From Dechloromonas denitrificans (lineage in GTDB: Bacteria > Pseudomonadota > Gammaproteobacteria > Burkholderiales > Rhodocyclaceae): a stretch of 64,000 nucleotides of DNA. The stretch covers positions 3,162,001 through 3,226,000 of the forward strand of contig NZ_CP075185.1 of NCBI RefSeq assembly GCF_020510685.1. Direction: 5' to 3'. The position numbers and the translations under genes were made by a program. Positions 20,415 to 30,078 of this stretch are shown piece by piece; the stretch's first letter is position 1; every line of letters begins with the position of its first letter. Below the pieces are notes generated by a model. That model saw only the letters and a program-made list of their open reading frames with translations. It was not told where the DNA came from and searched no databases.

Positions 20415-21820
20415 CGGCAGGTGCTCGGGATAGGGGTAACGGGGATTGTCGGTGGCTCGCCGGCATTGTGCAAACGGCCGGACAACGGCGGGTTCTGGCG
20501 GAAGGCCGGACGACCCATGACGTGGGTGGCGGCGACACAGCGTTCGTCACCGAGGATCATCATCGCGAACAGCTGGTCTTCCAGGCTGTTCCGCCGATCC
20601 AGCCGGAATGCCAGTTCCGGCGTGGCGCGTGGTTCGAGAACGACGAAGTCGGCTTCCTTGCCGCGCCTGAAGTTGCCGATGAAGGCGTCGAGATGCAGTG
20701 CCTGGGCACCACCTAGGGTGGCCAGGTACCAGGCCTGGAGCGGCGGCAGCGGGCTGCGATGCAGTTGCGACACCTTGTAGGCGTCGCCCAGCGTGCGGAT
20801 CAGGCTGAACGAGGTACCGCCGCCGACATCGGTGGCCAGACCAACCTGGATGCCGGCATTCAGCGCCGCATGGTGGTTGAAGAAACCGCTGCCGAGAAAC
20901 AGGTTGGAGGTCGGGCAGAAGGCGGCGGCTGCCCCGTGCCGGGCCATTTCGGCGATTTCGACGGGGGCCAGGTGGATGCAGTGGCCGTAGATGGTGCGCG
21001 GCCCGAGCAGACCGTATTGCGCGTAAACGTCGAGGTAGTCTCGGCAATGCGGAAACAGTTCGCCGACCCAGGCGATTTCGTCGGGGTTTTCCGCCAGATG
21101 CGACTGGACATGCAGGTCGGGCCGGCTGGCATAGAGCTCGCCGGCCAGCACCAGTTGATCGATGCTCGAGGTCGGCGCGAAGCGCGGCGTGATGCTGTAG
21201 CGCAACCGGCCCTTGCCATGCCAGCGCTCGATCAGGGCCAGGCTGTCGCGTTCGGCAGCGCGCACCGTGTCGAGCAAGTTGGCCGGCGCGTGACGGTCCA
21301 TCATCACCTTGCCGCACAACATGCGCAGCCGGTGCCGCTCGGCCGAGGCCATGAAGGCATCGACCGATTCCGGATGCACCGTGGCGAACACCGAGGCGGT
21401 GGTGGTGCCGTGGGCGAGCAGCCGTTCGACGAAATAGTCGGCAGTCGTCTGGGCGACCTGCGGGTCGAAAAAACCGCTTTCGACCGGGAAGGTGTAGTCG
21501 TTCAACCAGTCGAGCAGTTGCCGGCCAAACGAGGCGATGATGGCCGACTGCGGATAGTGGCAGTGGGTATCGACCAGGCCGGGCAGAACCAGCTTGCCGG
21601 AGTAGTCGAAGACTTCGGCGCGGCCCAGCACGGCCGGCGGAATGCGGGCCAGGAGGTCGGCCCAGGGGCCGACATCGGCGATATGGCCGTCCTCGATCCA
21701 CAGCGCCCCGTCCGGGAAATACTGGTAGCTGTCAGCCGCATCGGCGGCGCCGGGGTCCTTGAGAAAATGCAGGATCTGGCCATGCACCAGCTGGTAATGG
21801 GGTTGGGGCGTATCGTTCAT
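20411..21820 (-). CDS. guaD: Guanine deaminase
   Basis: The 469-residue amidohydrolase contains the GuaD metal motif DTHCHYPQS, the following SFGRQLLDWLNDYTFP, and later HLAENPDEI, GHCIHL and ATDVGGGTSFS. These place it firmly in the guanine deaminase branch. It converts guanine to xanthine and ammonia. It starts 6 bp after the 8-oxoguanine deaminase gene and overlaps the adenine deaminase gene, so all three deaminases are on one transcript with the xanthine dehydrogenase genes. Full length for the family. Confidence 0.95.
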   Translation of the reverse strand: MNDTPQPHYQLVHGQILHFLKDPGAADAADSYQYFPDGALWIEDGHIADVGPWADLLARIPPAVLGRAEVFDYSGKLVLPGLVDTHCHYPQSAIIASFGRQLLDWLNDYTFPVESGFFDPQVAQTTADYFVERLLAHGTTTASVFATVHPESVDAFMASAERHRLRMLCGKVMMDRHAPANLLDTVRAAERDSLALIERWHGKGRLRYSITPRFAPTSSIDQLVLAGELYASRPDLHVQSHLAENPDEIAWVGELFPHCRDYLDVYAQYGLLGPRTIYGHCIHLAPVEIAEMARHGAAAAFCPTSNLFLGSGFFNHHAALNAGIQVGLATDVGGGTSFSLIRTLGDAYKVSQLHRSPLPPLQAWYLATLGGAQALHLDAFIGNFRRGKEADFVVLEPRATPELAFRLDRRNSLEDQLFAMMILGDERCVAATHVMGRPAFRQNPPLSGRLHNAGEPPTIPVTPIPSTCR

Positions 21821-21826
21821 GGCTGC

Positions 21827-23188
21827 TCAGCGGTTGCCGTTGACCAGTTGCCGGGCCAGGCGGTTGTGGGTGGCGACCAGCACCGGGAGGTCGAGCGGCA
21901 GCAGTTGGCCGTCGGCGACCACCGCTTTGCCGTTGATGATCGAATGGCGCACCGCCTGCGGCGTGCAAAAGACCAGCGCGGCGACCGGGTCATGCACGGC
22001 GGCGCCGGCCAGATCGAGACCGCCGGTCGAAAAGGCGACCAGGTCGGCGCTCATGCCCGGGGCCAGTGCGCCGATGTCGTCGCGGCCGAGGACTCTGGCG
22101 CCGCCCAATGTGGCCAGTTCCAGCGCCTGACGGGCGTTCATCGCCGCCGGGCCGTGGCTGACGCGGGCCAGCAACATCGCCTGCCGGGCTTCGCCGAGCA
22201 GGTGGGCGGCGTCGTTCGAGGCGCAGCCGTCGACGCCGAGGCCGACATGGACGCCGGCGGCGCGCATCGCCGGGATCGCCGCGATGCCGGAGGCCAGGCG
22301 CATGTTCGAGCAGGGGCAATGGGCGATGCCGGTGCCAGTACGGGCGAACAAGCCGATGCCCGGCGCGTCGAGCTTGACGCAGTGGGCGTGCCAGACGTCG
22401 TGGCCGACCCAGCCGAGCGATTCGGCGTATTCGGCCGGCGTCATGCCGAACTTCTCGCGGCTGTAGGCGACGTCGTTGTCGTTCTCGGCCAGGTGGGTGT
22501 GCAACGAGACGCCATGGCTGCGCGCCAGGGCGGCCGACTCGCGCATCAGATCGCGACTGACCGAGAACGGCGAACACGGCGCGACGACGATACGCTGCAT
22601 GGCATGGCGGGCCGGGTCGTGCCAGGTCTCGATCAGGCGCTGCGTGTCTTTCAGGATGCTCGCTTCGCTTTCGACCAGCCGGTCCGGCGGCAGGCCGCCC
22701 TGGCTTTCGCCGACGCTCATGCTGCCGCGCGCCGCGTGGAAGCGCATGCCGATGGTCGCGGCGGCCTCGATCGAGTCGTCGAGACGGCTGCCGTTCGGGT
22801 AGAGGTAAAGATGGTCGCTGGAAGTCGTGCAGCCGGAGAGGATCAGCTCGGCCATCGCGGTCAACGTGGAAATCCTGATCATTTCCGGCGTCAGCCCGGC
22901 CCAGATCGGGTACAGGCGGCGCAGCCAGCCAAACAGTTCGGCGTCCTGGGCACCGGGAATGACCCGCGTCAGGCTCTGGTACATGTGGTGGTGCGTGTTC
23001 ACCAGGCCGGGCAAGGCGACCGTGCCGGCCAGCGAGATCACCCGGTCGGCGCTGGCCGGCAGTTCGGCACGGCTGCCGACCGCCTCGATCACGCCGTCGC
23101 GGATGAAGACGCCGCCGCCGGGGATTTCGCGGCGGGCGGCGTCCATGGTGACGAGAACGTCGGCGTCTTTCAGTAGCAGTGTGGTCAT
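21827..23188 (-). CDS. 8-Oxoguanine deaminase
   Basis: From the ATG at 23188 the product is 453 residues. It begins with TTLLLKDADVLVTMD and has the amidohydrolase motif NTHHHMYQSLTR, then FGWLRRLYPIW, HTHLAENDND, HCVKLD and DGCASND. These features match the characterised 8-oxoguanine deaminases of Pseudomonas rather than cytosine or TRZ/ATZ deaminases. It turns 8-oxoguanine into urate, entering the pathway after xanthine dehydrogenase. An upstream in-frame extension overlaps the permease gene and lacks codon support, whereas the ATG overlaps the permease stop by four bases. Confidence 0.86.
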   Translation of the reverse strand: MTTLLLKDADVLVTMDAARREIPGGGVFIRDGVIEAVGSRAELPASADRVISLAGTVALPGLVNTHHHMYQSLTRVIPGAQDAELFGWLRRLYPIWAGLTPEMIRISTLTAMAELILSGCTTSSDHLYLYPNGSRLDDSIEAAATIGMRFHAARGSMSVGESQGGLPPDRLVESEASILKDTQRLIETWHDPARHAMQRIVVAPCSPFSVSRDLMRESAALARSHGVSLHTHLAENDNDVAYSREKFGMTPAEYAESLGWVGHDVWHAHCVKLDAPGIGLFARTGTGIAHCPCSNMRLASGIAAIPAMRAAGVHVGLGVDGCASNDAAHLLGEARQAMLLARVSHGPAAMNARQALELATLGGARVLGRDDIGALAPGMSADLVAFSTGGLDLAGAAVHDPVAALVFCTPQAVRHSIINGKAVVADGQLLPLDLPVLVATHNRLARQLVNGNR

Positions 23189-24105
23189 GGCAGGAAAGGC
23201 TTGCCGAGCGAAGCCGGCAGGTTGAGTTGGAGCAGTCGACGGTCGCGCGAAATGACGACCAGCACGACGATGGTGGCGAGGTAAGGCAGCGCGGCGAGAA
23301 ACTGCACAGGCACCGAAATGCCGAGCCCCTGGGCGTGGAACTGCAGGATGGTAACGGCGCCGAACAGGTAGGCGCCGAGCAGCAGCCGGCTCGGTTTCCA
23401 GGTGGCGAAGACGACCAGCGCGACGGCGATCCAGCCGCGCCCGGCGCTCATGTTCTGGACCCACAGCGGGGTATAGACGGTGGACAGGTAGGCGCCGGCA
23501 ATGCCGGCCATGGCGCCACCGAAAGCCACCGCGCCGTAGCGGATGCCGAGCACCGGGTAGCCGATCGCATGCGCCGCTTCCGGCGATTCGCCGACCGCCT
23601 TGAGCAGCAGGCCGAGGCGGGTTTTGGCCAGGGTCCAGGCAACGCCGGCAAAGGCGATGAAGGAGAGATAGACCACCCAGTCCTGCTTGAAGAAGATCGG
23701 GCCGAGCAGCGGGATTTCCGAGAGCAGCGGAATGGCGATCGGCTGCAGGCCGGGCAGGCTGTAGCTGACGTAGTGCTGGCCGATGAAGGCGGAAAGGCCG
23801 ATACCGAAGATGGTCAGGGCCAGGCCGCAGGCGGCCTGGTTGGCGGCCAGCGACAACGCGAAGAAGGCGAAGATCATCGCCGCCGCCGCGCCGGCCAGGG
23901 CCCCGGCCGGCAGGCCGGTGACCGCGCCGTAACCGGTTTCGGCAGCGACCGCAAAACCGGCGATGGCGCCGATCAGCATCATGCCTTCGACGCCGAGGTT
24001 GATGACGCCGCTGCGTTCGCTGACCAGTTCGCCGAGGCCGGCGAAGATCAGCGGGGTGGCGGCGGCCAGCGTGCCGGCAAAGACCGGGAGCAGGTGTTCG
24101 AGCAT
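23185..24105 (-). CDS. ABC transporter permease, purine/nucleoside (NupQ/YufQ type)
   Basis: The 306-residue inner-membrane protein begins MLEHLLPVFAGTLAAATPL and has GELVSERSGVINLGVEGMM, the conserved mark of the BMP-linked permease family (YufQ, NupQ, RbsC-like). About eight to ten membrane segments are visible. The ATG at 24105 lies 4 bp after the partner permease stop; an upstream start would extend into that gene. It should pair with the permease at 24110 and the double ATPase at 25170 to import purine bases or nucleosides delivered by the BMP protein at 32327. Confidence 0.9.
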   Translation of the reverse strand: MLEHLLPVFAGTLAAATPLIFAGLGELVSERSGVINLGVEGMMLIGAIAGFAVAAETGYGAVTGLPAGALAGAAAAMIFAFFALSLAANQAACGLALTIFGIGLSAFIGQHYVSYSLPGLQPIAIPLLSEIPLLGPIFFKQDWVVYLSFIAFAGVAWTLAKTRLGLLLKAVGESPEAAHAIGYPVLGIRYGAVAFGGAMAGIAGAYLSTVYTPLWVQNMSAGRGWIAVALVVFATWKPSRLLLGAYLFGAVTILQFHAQGLGISVPVQFLAALPYLATIVVLVVISRDRRLLQLNLPASLGKPFLP

Positions 24106-24109
24106 GGCG

Positions 24110-25183
24110 TTATCCTCGGGCAGCGGACAGTTGCGGGCGACGCAGGCGGTTATCGATGAAGGCATCGGCGCCGAGCAGGAAAAACAGCAGCATGCCCTGG
24201 AAAATGCCGGTAATCGCGGCCGGCATCTGCAGGCTGACCTGGGCCGCTTCGCCGCCGAGGTAGATCAGCGCCATCAGACTGCCGGCGAGGACGATGCCGA
24301 GCGGGTGCAGACGGCCGAGGTAGGCGACGATGATCGCCGCAAAACCGTAGCCCGGCGAGATATTGAGGTTCAACTGGCCGACCGGTCCGGCCACTTCGCC
24401 GACCCCGGCCAGGCCGGCGGTCAGGCCGGAAATGACCAGGCTGAACCACACCGTGCCCTTGGCCGAGAAACCGGCATAGCGCGCCGCGGCGGGCGCCAAG
24501 CCGCCGACCTCCAGCTGGTAGGCAAGGAAGCTCCTGGCGTTGAACAGCCAGAAGGCGAGCACCGCGAACAGCGTGATGAAGATCGAGGTATTGACCCGCG
24601 AGCCGTCGAGGAGAATGCCGAACAGCGCGTTGTCGGCGAACATGATCGACTGCGGGAAGTTCATGCCCTCCGGATCGCGCCACGGGCCGTTGACCATGTA
24701 GGAGAGGATGAAGTTGGCGACGTAGGCCAGCATCAATGTGGTCAGCGTTTCCTCGGCATTGAAGCGGGTCTTGAGCAGCGCCGGCAACGCCCCCCACAAG
24801 GCGCCGCCGAGGGCGCCGGCGACGACCATGGCCGGGATCACCCAGGCCGAAGCGCTGCCCTCCATATAAATGGCGACGCCGCCGCCGAACAGCGCGCCAA
24901 CGATCAGCTGGCCCTCAGCGCCGATGTTGTAGATGCGCGCCTTGAAGCCAATGGCCAGGCCCTGGGCGATCAGGATCAGCGGGCAGGCCTTGATCAGCAG
25001 TTCGCTCCAGCCGTAGCTGCTGGCCAGCGGCTGAATGAAGAAGACTTCGAAGGAAGCGAGCGGCGGCTTGCCGAGCGCCCAGAACAGCACCGAGCCGGCG
25101 AGCAGCGTGGCGACGATGGCGATCAGCGGCGCCGTCCAGCGCAGCAACTGCGACGGCTGGGCGCGGGGTTCAAGCAGGTGCAT
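24110..25183 (-). CDS. ABC transporter permease, purine/nucleoside (NupP/YufP type)
   Basis: The 357-residue protein is the larger permease of a BMP-type importer. It has an N-terminal membrane anchor (LLRWTAPLIAIVATLLAGSV), ARIYNIGAEGQLIVGALFGG, and the EETLTTLMLAYVANF coupling-loop region. It overlaps the ATPase gene by 14 bp upstream and is followed after 4 bp by the second permease gene. The two permeases form the channel. Substrate class is inferred from operon content (xdh, guaD, adenine and 8-oxoguanine deaminases). Confidence 0.9.
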   Translation of the reverse strand: MHLLEPRAQPSQLLRWTAPLIAIVATLLAGSVLFWALGKPPLASFEVFFIQPLASSYGWSELLIKACPLILIAQGLAIGFKARIYNIGAEGQLIVGALFGGGVAIYMEGSASAWVIPAMVVAGALGGALWGALPALLKTRFNAEETLTTLMLAYVANFILSYMVNGPWRDPEGMNFPQSIMFADNALFGILLDGSRVNTSIFITLFAVLAFWLFNARSFLAYQLEVGGLAPAAARYAGFSAKGTVWFSLVISGLTAGLAGVGEVAGPVGQLNLNISPGYGFAAIIVAYLGRLHPLGIVLAGSLMALIYLGGEAAQVSLQMPAAITGIFQGMLLFFLLGADAFIDNRLRRPQLSAARG

Positions 25184-26711
25184 GGCCGGACTCCGTGGGC
25201 TGGGCGGTTACGGCAAACAGGCCGGACATCTGCAGACCGACCGATTCGGCATTGGTCGCCGCCTTGGGCTGGGCGGCGGAAAGCTTGCCGGCGGCCAGCA
25301 CGGCAATGCGGTCGCTGATCTCGAACAATTCTTCGAGTTCTTCCGAAACGACCAGAATGGCGACGCCGGTGCGCGACAGGTCGAGCAGCGTCTGGCGCAG
25401 GAAGGCGGCGGCGCCGACATCGACGCCCCAGGTCGGCTGGGCGACGATCATCACCTTCGGGGCGAGCATGATTTCGCGGCCGACGATGAATTTCTGCAAA
25501 TTGCCGCCGGACAGCGACCGGGCCGCCGACCCTGGCCCGCCGCAGCGCACATCGAAGCGGGCGATGCACTGCTCGGCGAATTCCTTCGCTTTCCGGTAAC
25601 TGACCAGGCCCCACTGCTTCATGCCCTGGCGGTGCGCCGTCAGCAGCGCGTTGCGGGCCAGCGACTGGGCAGGTACGGCGCCCCGGCCGAGCCGTTCTTC
25701 CGGCACGAAAACCAGGCCCTGGGCCCGTCGCCGGCCGGCATCGAGATGGCCGATGGCCTCGCCGGCGAGCCAGATGGCTTCGCGATCAACGGTCGTTTCG
25801 CCGGACAGCGCGGCCAGCAGCTCGGCCTGGCCGTTACCGGAAATGCCGGCGATGCCGAGGATTTCGCCGGCATGGACGGTCAGCGAGATGTTTTCCAGTG
25901 AAGTGCCGAACGGATCGTCGGATACCAGGCTGAGGCGGTCGACTTCGAGGACCGGCTTTGGTTCGCCGGTGTAGAGCGGCGCCGCGCAGACCGGCAGTTC
26001 GCGCCCGATCATCAGGCGGGCCAGACTGGCCGGCGTCTCGTCGCGCGGAATGGCGGTGCCGGTCACCTTGCCGCCGCGCATGATCGTCGCACGGTCGCAC
26101 AGAGACTTGATTTCGTGCAGCTTGTGGCTGATGTAGAGAATGGAGACGCCTTCCGAGGCCAGCCGACGCAGCGTCTCGAACAGTTTCTGCACGGCTTGCG
26201 GGGTCAGCACTGAGGTCGGTTCGTCGAGGATCAGCAGTTGCGGGTCCTGCAGCAGACAGCGGACAATTTCGACGCGCTGCCGTTCGCCGACCGACAGGCT
26301 ATGCACCATGCGCTGCGGGTCGAGCGGCAGGCCGTAGCGTTCCGACACTTCCTTGACGCGAACCGCCAGCGCCGGCAGGTCGAAAGGCTCGTCGAGCACC
26401 AGAGCAATGTTCTCGACCACGCTCAAGGTCTCGAACAGCGAGAAATGCTGGAAGACCATGCCGATGCCCAGTTGGCGGGCCTGCGCCGGGTTGGCGATGG
26501 CGACCTGGCGGCCGTTCCACATCATCTCGCCGTCGTCGGCCTTGACCGCGCCATAGATGATCTTCATCAGTGTGCTCTTGCCGGCGCCGTTCTCGCCGAG
26601 GATGGCGTGGATTTCACCCGGCTCGACCGACAGGCTGATGTCGTCATTGGCCACAACGGCGGGATAGCGTTTGGTGATATGCAGCAGTTCCAGGCGGGCG
26701 CTGGCGCTCAT
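25170..26711 (-). CDS. ABC transporter ATPase with two nucleotide-binding domains (NupO/YufO type)
   Basis: The 513-residue protein has two fused ABC domains. The first holds Walker A GENGAGKST (about residue 39), signature LSVGERQR and Walker B LLILDEPTSVL. The second has a degenerate Walker A (GISGNGQAE) with signature LSGGNLQK, as in RbsA/YufO proteins. It drives the purine/nucleoside importer with the two permeases downstream. A GGAGGA ribosome site precedes the ATG, which overlaps the xdhC stop by four bases, tying transport directly to xanthine oxidation. Confidence 0.93.
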   Translation of the reverse strand: MSASARLELLHITKRYPAVVANDDISLSVEPGEIHAILGENGAGKSTLMKIIYGAVKADDGEMMWNGRQVAIANPAQARQLGIGMVFQHFSLFETLSVVENIALVLDEPFDLPALAVRVKEVSERYGLPLDPQRMVHSLSVGERQRVEIVRCLLQDPQLLILDEPTSVLTPQAVQKLFETLRRLASEGVSILYISHKLHEIKSLCDRATIMRGGKVTGTAIPRDETPASLARLMIGRELPVCAAPLYTGEPKPVLEVDRLSLVSDDPFGTSLENISLTVHAGEILGIAGISGNGQAELLAALSGETTVDREAIWLAGEAIGHLDAGRRRAQGLVFVPEERLGRGAVPAQSLARNALLTAHRQGMKQWGLVSYRKAKEFAEQCIARFDVRCGGPGSAARSLSGGNLQKFIVGREIMLAPKVMIVAQPTWGVDVGAAAFLRQTLLDLSRTGVAILVVSEELEELFEISDRIAVLAAGKLSAAQPKAATNAESVGLQMSGLFAVTAQPTESGHAPA

Positions 26712-27730
26712 GGTTCCTCCGGCAGGCTGTGGGTATCGGGCAGGCGGCGCTGGCCGGCCTGCCTGATCAGTTGGCGACTGTTCTCGATCTGATAAAGCTG
26801 GGCGGCAACGGCCAGCGCAATGGCCGCCGGTTCCTTGCTGACGATGCCGGGGATGCCGATCGGGCAGGTCAGTTCGGCCAGCCGTTCGGGCGCCAAGCCG
26901 CGGTCGCGCAAGCGGTGTTCGAAGGAAGCGCGCTTGCTATGCGAGCCGATCAGGCCGAAATAGGCGAAATCCTGGCGCTTGAAAATTTCCTCGCACAACG
27001 AAAAATCGAGGCTGTGATTGTGCGTCATCACCAGGAAATAACTGCCGGCCGGCGCCCTCTTCACTTCGCTTTCCGGGATGTCGGTCAGCACTTGGCGGCA
27101 GCCCGCCCCCTCGGCCCCGGCAAAGCCCTCCTCCCGGCTGTCGATCCACGTCAGGCGGGCGCCCAGCGGCTGCAATTGGCGAACCAGCGCGCGCGCCACG
27201 TGGCCGGCGCCGAACAGGAACACCGGAAAGCGCTGGTCGGCGATTTCCTGCCGGAACAGCCAGTAGCTCGGGTCGCCGATCAGTTGGGTGCCGGCGCCCG
27301 GACTGTCGGTCAGTTGCCAGGCCGAGGCCGCCCCGAAGCGGTCGAGTTGGCGCTCCAGCCGCTGGCCGCCGTCGACCGCCAGCCGCCGCATTTGCCACAG
27401 TCCCAGACTGGCCGCCGGGATGGTTTCGAAGAGCAGCCAGACCACTCCGCCGCAGCACTGGCCGAGCCGGGCGCCGAGGTTGAAGCGAAGCAGTTCGGGC
27501 TGCCGACTGCCGGCGGCGAGCAAGCGCCGGGCATGATGGATCGCCTGCCACTCAAGATGGCCGCCGCCTATCGTGTCGCTGCTTCGCTGCTCGCCGACCA
27601 CCATACCGGCCCCCGCCTCACGCGGCGCCGAACCCTGGGTCCGGGCGACGCTGACCAGCACGCAATCCCGGCCACTGGCCAGGTGCTGCGGCAGCGCGTG
27701 CAACCAGTCGTCGGGCCGGTTCTCGTCCAT
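26708..27730 (-). CDS. xdhC: Xanthine dehydrogenase accessory protein XdhC
   Basis: XdhC binds molybdenum cofactor and delivers its sulfurated form to XdhB. The 340-residue product has the XdhC N-terminal part (VSVARTQGSAPREAGAGMVV) and the Rossmann-like C-terminal half with LFGAGHVARALVRQL, TWIDSREEGF and FGLIGSHSKR. The ATG at 27730 shares its A with the xdhB TGA, a common coupling form; a GTG at 27739 is an in-frame alternative. It ends overlapping the ABC ATPase gene. Full length. Confidence 0.93.
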   Translation of the reverse strand: MDENRPDDWLHALPQHLASGRDCVLVSVARTQGSAPREAGAGMVVGEQRSSDTIGGGHLEWQAIHHARRLLAAGSRQPELLRFNLGARLGQCCGGVVWLLFETIPAASLGLWQMRRLAVDGGQRLERQLDRFGAASAWQLTDSPGAGTQLIGDPSYWLFRQEIADQRFPVFLFGAGHVARALVRQLQPLGARLTWIDSREEGFAGAEGAGCRQVLTDIPESEVKRAPAGSYFLVMTHNHSLDFSLCEEIFKRQDFAYFGLIGSHSKRASFEHRLRDRGLAPERLAELTCPIGIPGIVSKEPAAIALAVAAQLYQIENSRQLIRQAGQRRLPDTHSLPEEP

Positions 27731-30078
27731 CACTGCCACCCGGTTTCCCGGCGCTGGCCGTTGGTGATGGCGCGCAGGATGGCTTCCGGCGTCGCCGGCG
27801 CACTCAGCTTGACCTGGCTGCCGGCCGGCAGCGTCGCGCCGACCGCGTCGCGCAGCGCCTGGAAGACCGACAGCGCGAGCATGAAGGGCGGCTCGCCGAC
27901 CGCCTTCGAGCGGTGGATGCTGTCTTCGACATTGGCGTTGTCAAAGAGGCGGACGTTGAAGACTTCCGGCAAATCGCTGGCAGTCGGGATCTTGTAGGTC
28001 GAGGGCGCATGGCTCATCAGCCGGCCGGCCTGGGCGCCCTCGGTTTTCCACCACAACTCTTCGCTGGTCAGCCAGCCCATGCCCTGGATGAAGCCGCCTT
28101 CGATCTGGCCGATATCGAGCGCCGGATTGATCGAGCGGCCGACGTCGTGCAGCAGATCGACGCGCAGCACGCGGCTTTCGCCGGTCAGCGTGTCGATGGC
28201 GACTTCGCTGCACGAGGCGCCGTAAGCGAAGTAGAAGAAGGGCCGGCCGAGCTTGGTAACCGGGTCGAAATGGATTTTCGGCGTCTTGTAGAAACCGGCA
28301 TCCCACAACTGGATGCGCGCCCGGTAGGCGGCCATCACCAGTTCGGGGAAGCTGGCGTCGTAGGCCTCACCGGCCTTGACGCGACCATCGACGAATTGCA
28401 CGTCGGTCGCCGCCACCTTGCCGTTGCACAGATCGACGACGAAGGCGGCAAGCCGCGCCTTGATGTTCAGGCAGGCGTTTTGCGAAGCCTTGCCGTTGAG
28501 GTCGGCGCCGCTCGAGGCAGCGGTTGCCGAGGTGTTGGCGACGCGGCTGGTGTCGGTCGAGGAGAGGCGCACGTCTTCGAGCGGCAGGCCGAATTCCTGG
28601 GCGACGATCTGCTTGATCTTGGTGTAAAGGCCCTGGCCCATCTCGGTGCCGCCGTGCGAAACGAGCACGGTGCCGTCGGTATAGACATGGACCAGCGCGC
28701 CGGCCTGGTTGTAGTGCGTGGCGTTGAAGGAAATGCCGAACTTGAGCGGGGTCAGCGCCAGGCCGCGCTTGATGACCGGGCTGCTGGCGTTGAATTCGGC
28801 AAGCGCGGCGCGGCGGGCAGCGTAGTCGCAACTGGCGGCGAGTTCGGCGACCAGCGCCGGGGCGACGTTGTCTTCGACGCTCATGCCGTAGGGCGTCGTG
28901 CTGCGCGCGCCGGGAACGGTGTCGTAGAAGTTGATCTGCCGGACTTCGAGCGGATCGCGCCCGAGATGGCGCGCGATGTCGTCGAGCACGGTCTCGATGA
29001 CGAACATGCCCTGCGGCCCGCCGAAGCCGCGGAAAGCGGTGTTCGACACGGTATTGGTCTTGCAGCGCAGGCTTTTCAGCGTCACCGCGTCGAGATAGTA
29101 GGCGTTGTCGATATGGCAGATCGTGCGGTCATTGACCGGCCCGGACAGGTCGGCCGAATAGCCGCAGTTCGAGGCCATCTCCAGCTTCAGGCCGAGCAGG
29201 CGGCCGGCCTCGTCGAAGGCGGATTCCCAGGCGTACTGGAAGCCGTGGCGCTTGCCGGTGGCGATCATGTCGTCGTCGCGGTCGAGACGCATTTTGACCG
29301 GTTTTCCGGTGTTGACCGCCAGGATCGCCGCCAGGCAGGCCCATTGCGCCGACTGCGATTCCTTGCCGCCGAAACCGCCACCCATGCGCCGGATCTCGAC
29401 GCTGATCTGGTGCGAACGCCAGCCCAATGCGCGCGAGACGAGCTGCTGCATCTCGGTCGGGTGCTGCGTCGAGCAGATCAGGTGCAACGTCCGGTCTTCC
29501 CTGGGCTGGACGTAGGAAATCTGGCCTTCGAGGTAGAAATGTTCCTGTCCGCCGACGCTTGTCGTGCCGCTCAGGTGATGCGGCGCTTCGGCGAAGGCGG
29601 CATCCACCGGCCCGCGCTGCATCGCGAAGGGCGGCAGCACCCAGGACTCGGCGGCAATCGCTGCGTCGATGTCGAGGACGGGCGTCGTGGCTTCATATTC
29701 CACTTTCGCCAGACGCACGGCCTGACGGGCCGCGTCGCGCGTTTCGGCGGCGACGGCGAAGATGACCTGGCCGTAGAACTGGATCTCGTCGCCGGCGATG
29801 ATCGGATCGTCGTGCAGGATCGGCCCGCAATTGTTCTCGCCGGGAATGTCGGCGGCGGTGATGACGCAGCGCACGCCGGGATAGGCGCGCACGGCGGCGA
29901 GGTCGAGCTGCTTGATGCGGCCGCGCGCGCAGGTCGACAAGCCGGCCGCCGCGTGCAGCGTGCCGGCCAGTTCCGGCAGGTCGTCGATGTAGGCGGCCTT
30001 GCCGCTGACGTGGAGATGGGCGCTCTCGTGCGGCACCGGGCGGCCGATCAGCGATGCCCCGGCGACTGCGGCGCTCAT
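27730..30078 (-). CDS. xdhB: Xanthine dehydrogenase, molybdopterin-binding subunit
   Basis: The 782-residue protein belongs to the molybdenum hydroxylases. It begins with GRPVPHESAHLHVSGKAAYIDDLPE and has GQEHFYLEGQ, RMGGGFGGKESQ and GGTEMGQGLYTKI, which form the molybdopterin site. With XdhA it oxidises hypoxanthine to xanthine and xanthine to urate in the cytoplasm. The start at 30078 is supported by a four-base overlap with the xdhA stop and by the family N-terminus; the frame stays open further upstream but inside xdhA. It fits the bacterial two-subunit type (FeS plus FAD in XdhA). Confidence 0.95.
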   Translation of the reverse strand: MSAAVAGASLIGRPVPHESAHLHVSGKAAYIDDLPELAGTLHAAAGLSTCARGRIKQLDLAAVRAYPGVRCVITAADIPGENNCGPILHDDPIIAGDEIQFYGQVIFAVAAETRDAARQAVRLAKVEYEATTPVLDIDAAIAAESWVLPPFAMQRGPVDAAFAEAPHHLSGTTSVGGQEHFYLEGQISYVQPREDRTLHLICSTQHPTEMQQLVSRALGWRSHQISVEIRRMGGGFGGKESQSAQWACLAAILAVNTGKPVKMRLDRDDDMIATGKRHGFQYAWESAFDEAGRLLGLKLEMASNCGYSADLSGPVNDRTICHIDNAYYLDAVTLKSLRCKTNTVSNTAFRGFGGPQGMFVIETVLDDIARHLGRDPLEVRQINFYDTVPGARSTTPYGMSVEDNVAPALVAELAASCDYAARRAALAEFNASSPVIKRGLALTPLKFGISFNATHYNQAGALVHVYTDGTVLVSHGGTEMGQGLYTKIKQIVAQEFGLPLEDVRLSSTDTSRVANTSATAASSGADLNGKASQNACLNIKARLAAFVVDLCNGKVAATDVQFVDGRVKAGEAYDASFPELVMAAYRARIQLWDAGFYKTPKIHFDPVTKLGRPFFYFAYGASCSEVAIDTLTGESRVLRVDLLHDVGRSINPALDIGQIEGGFIQGMGWLTSEELWWKTEGAQAGRLMSHAPSTYKIPTASDLPEVFNVRLFDNANVEDSIHRSKAVGEPPFMLALSVFQALRDAVGATLPAGSQVKLSAPATPEAILRAITNGQRRETGWQ

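Noticed and set aside
23189..23464. N-terminal extension of the 8-oxoguanine deaminase frame
   Set aside because: It lies wholly inside the permease gene, is Arg- and Pro-rich and has no family match; the ATG at 23188 gives the correct start.
22023..24159. Long plus-strand open frames opposite the deaminase and permease genes
   Set aside because: They are antisense shadows of high-GC genes on the minus strand: low-complexity, rich in Arg, Gly and Gln, with no recognisable domain.
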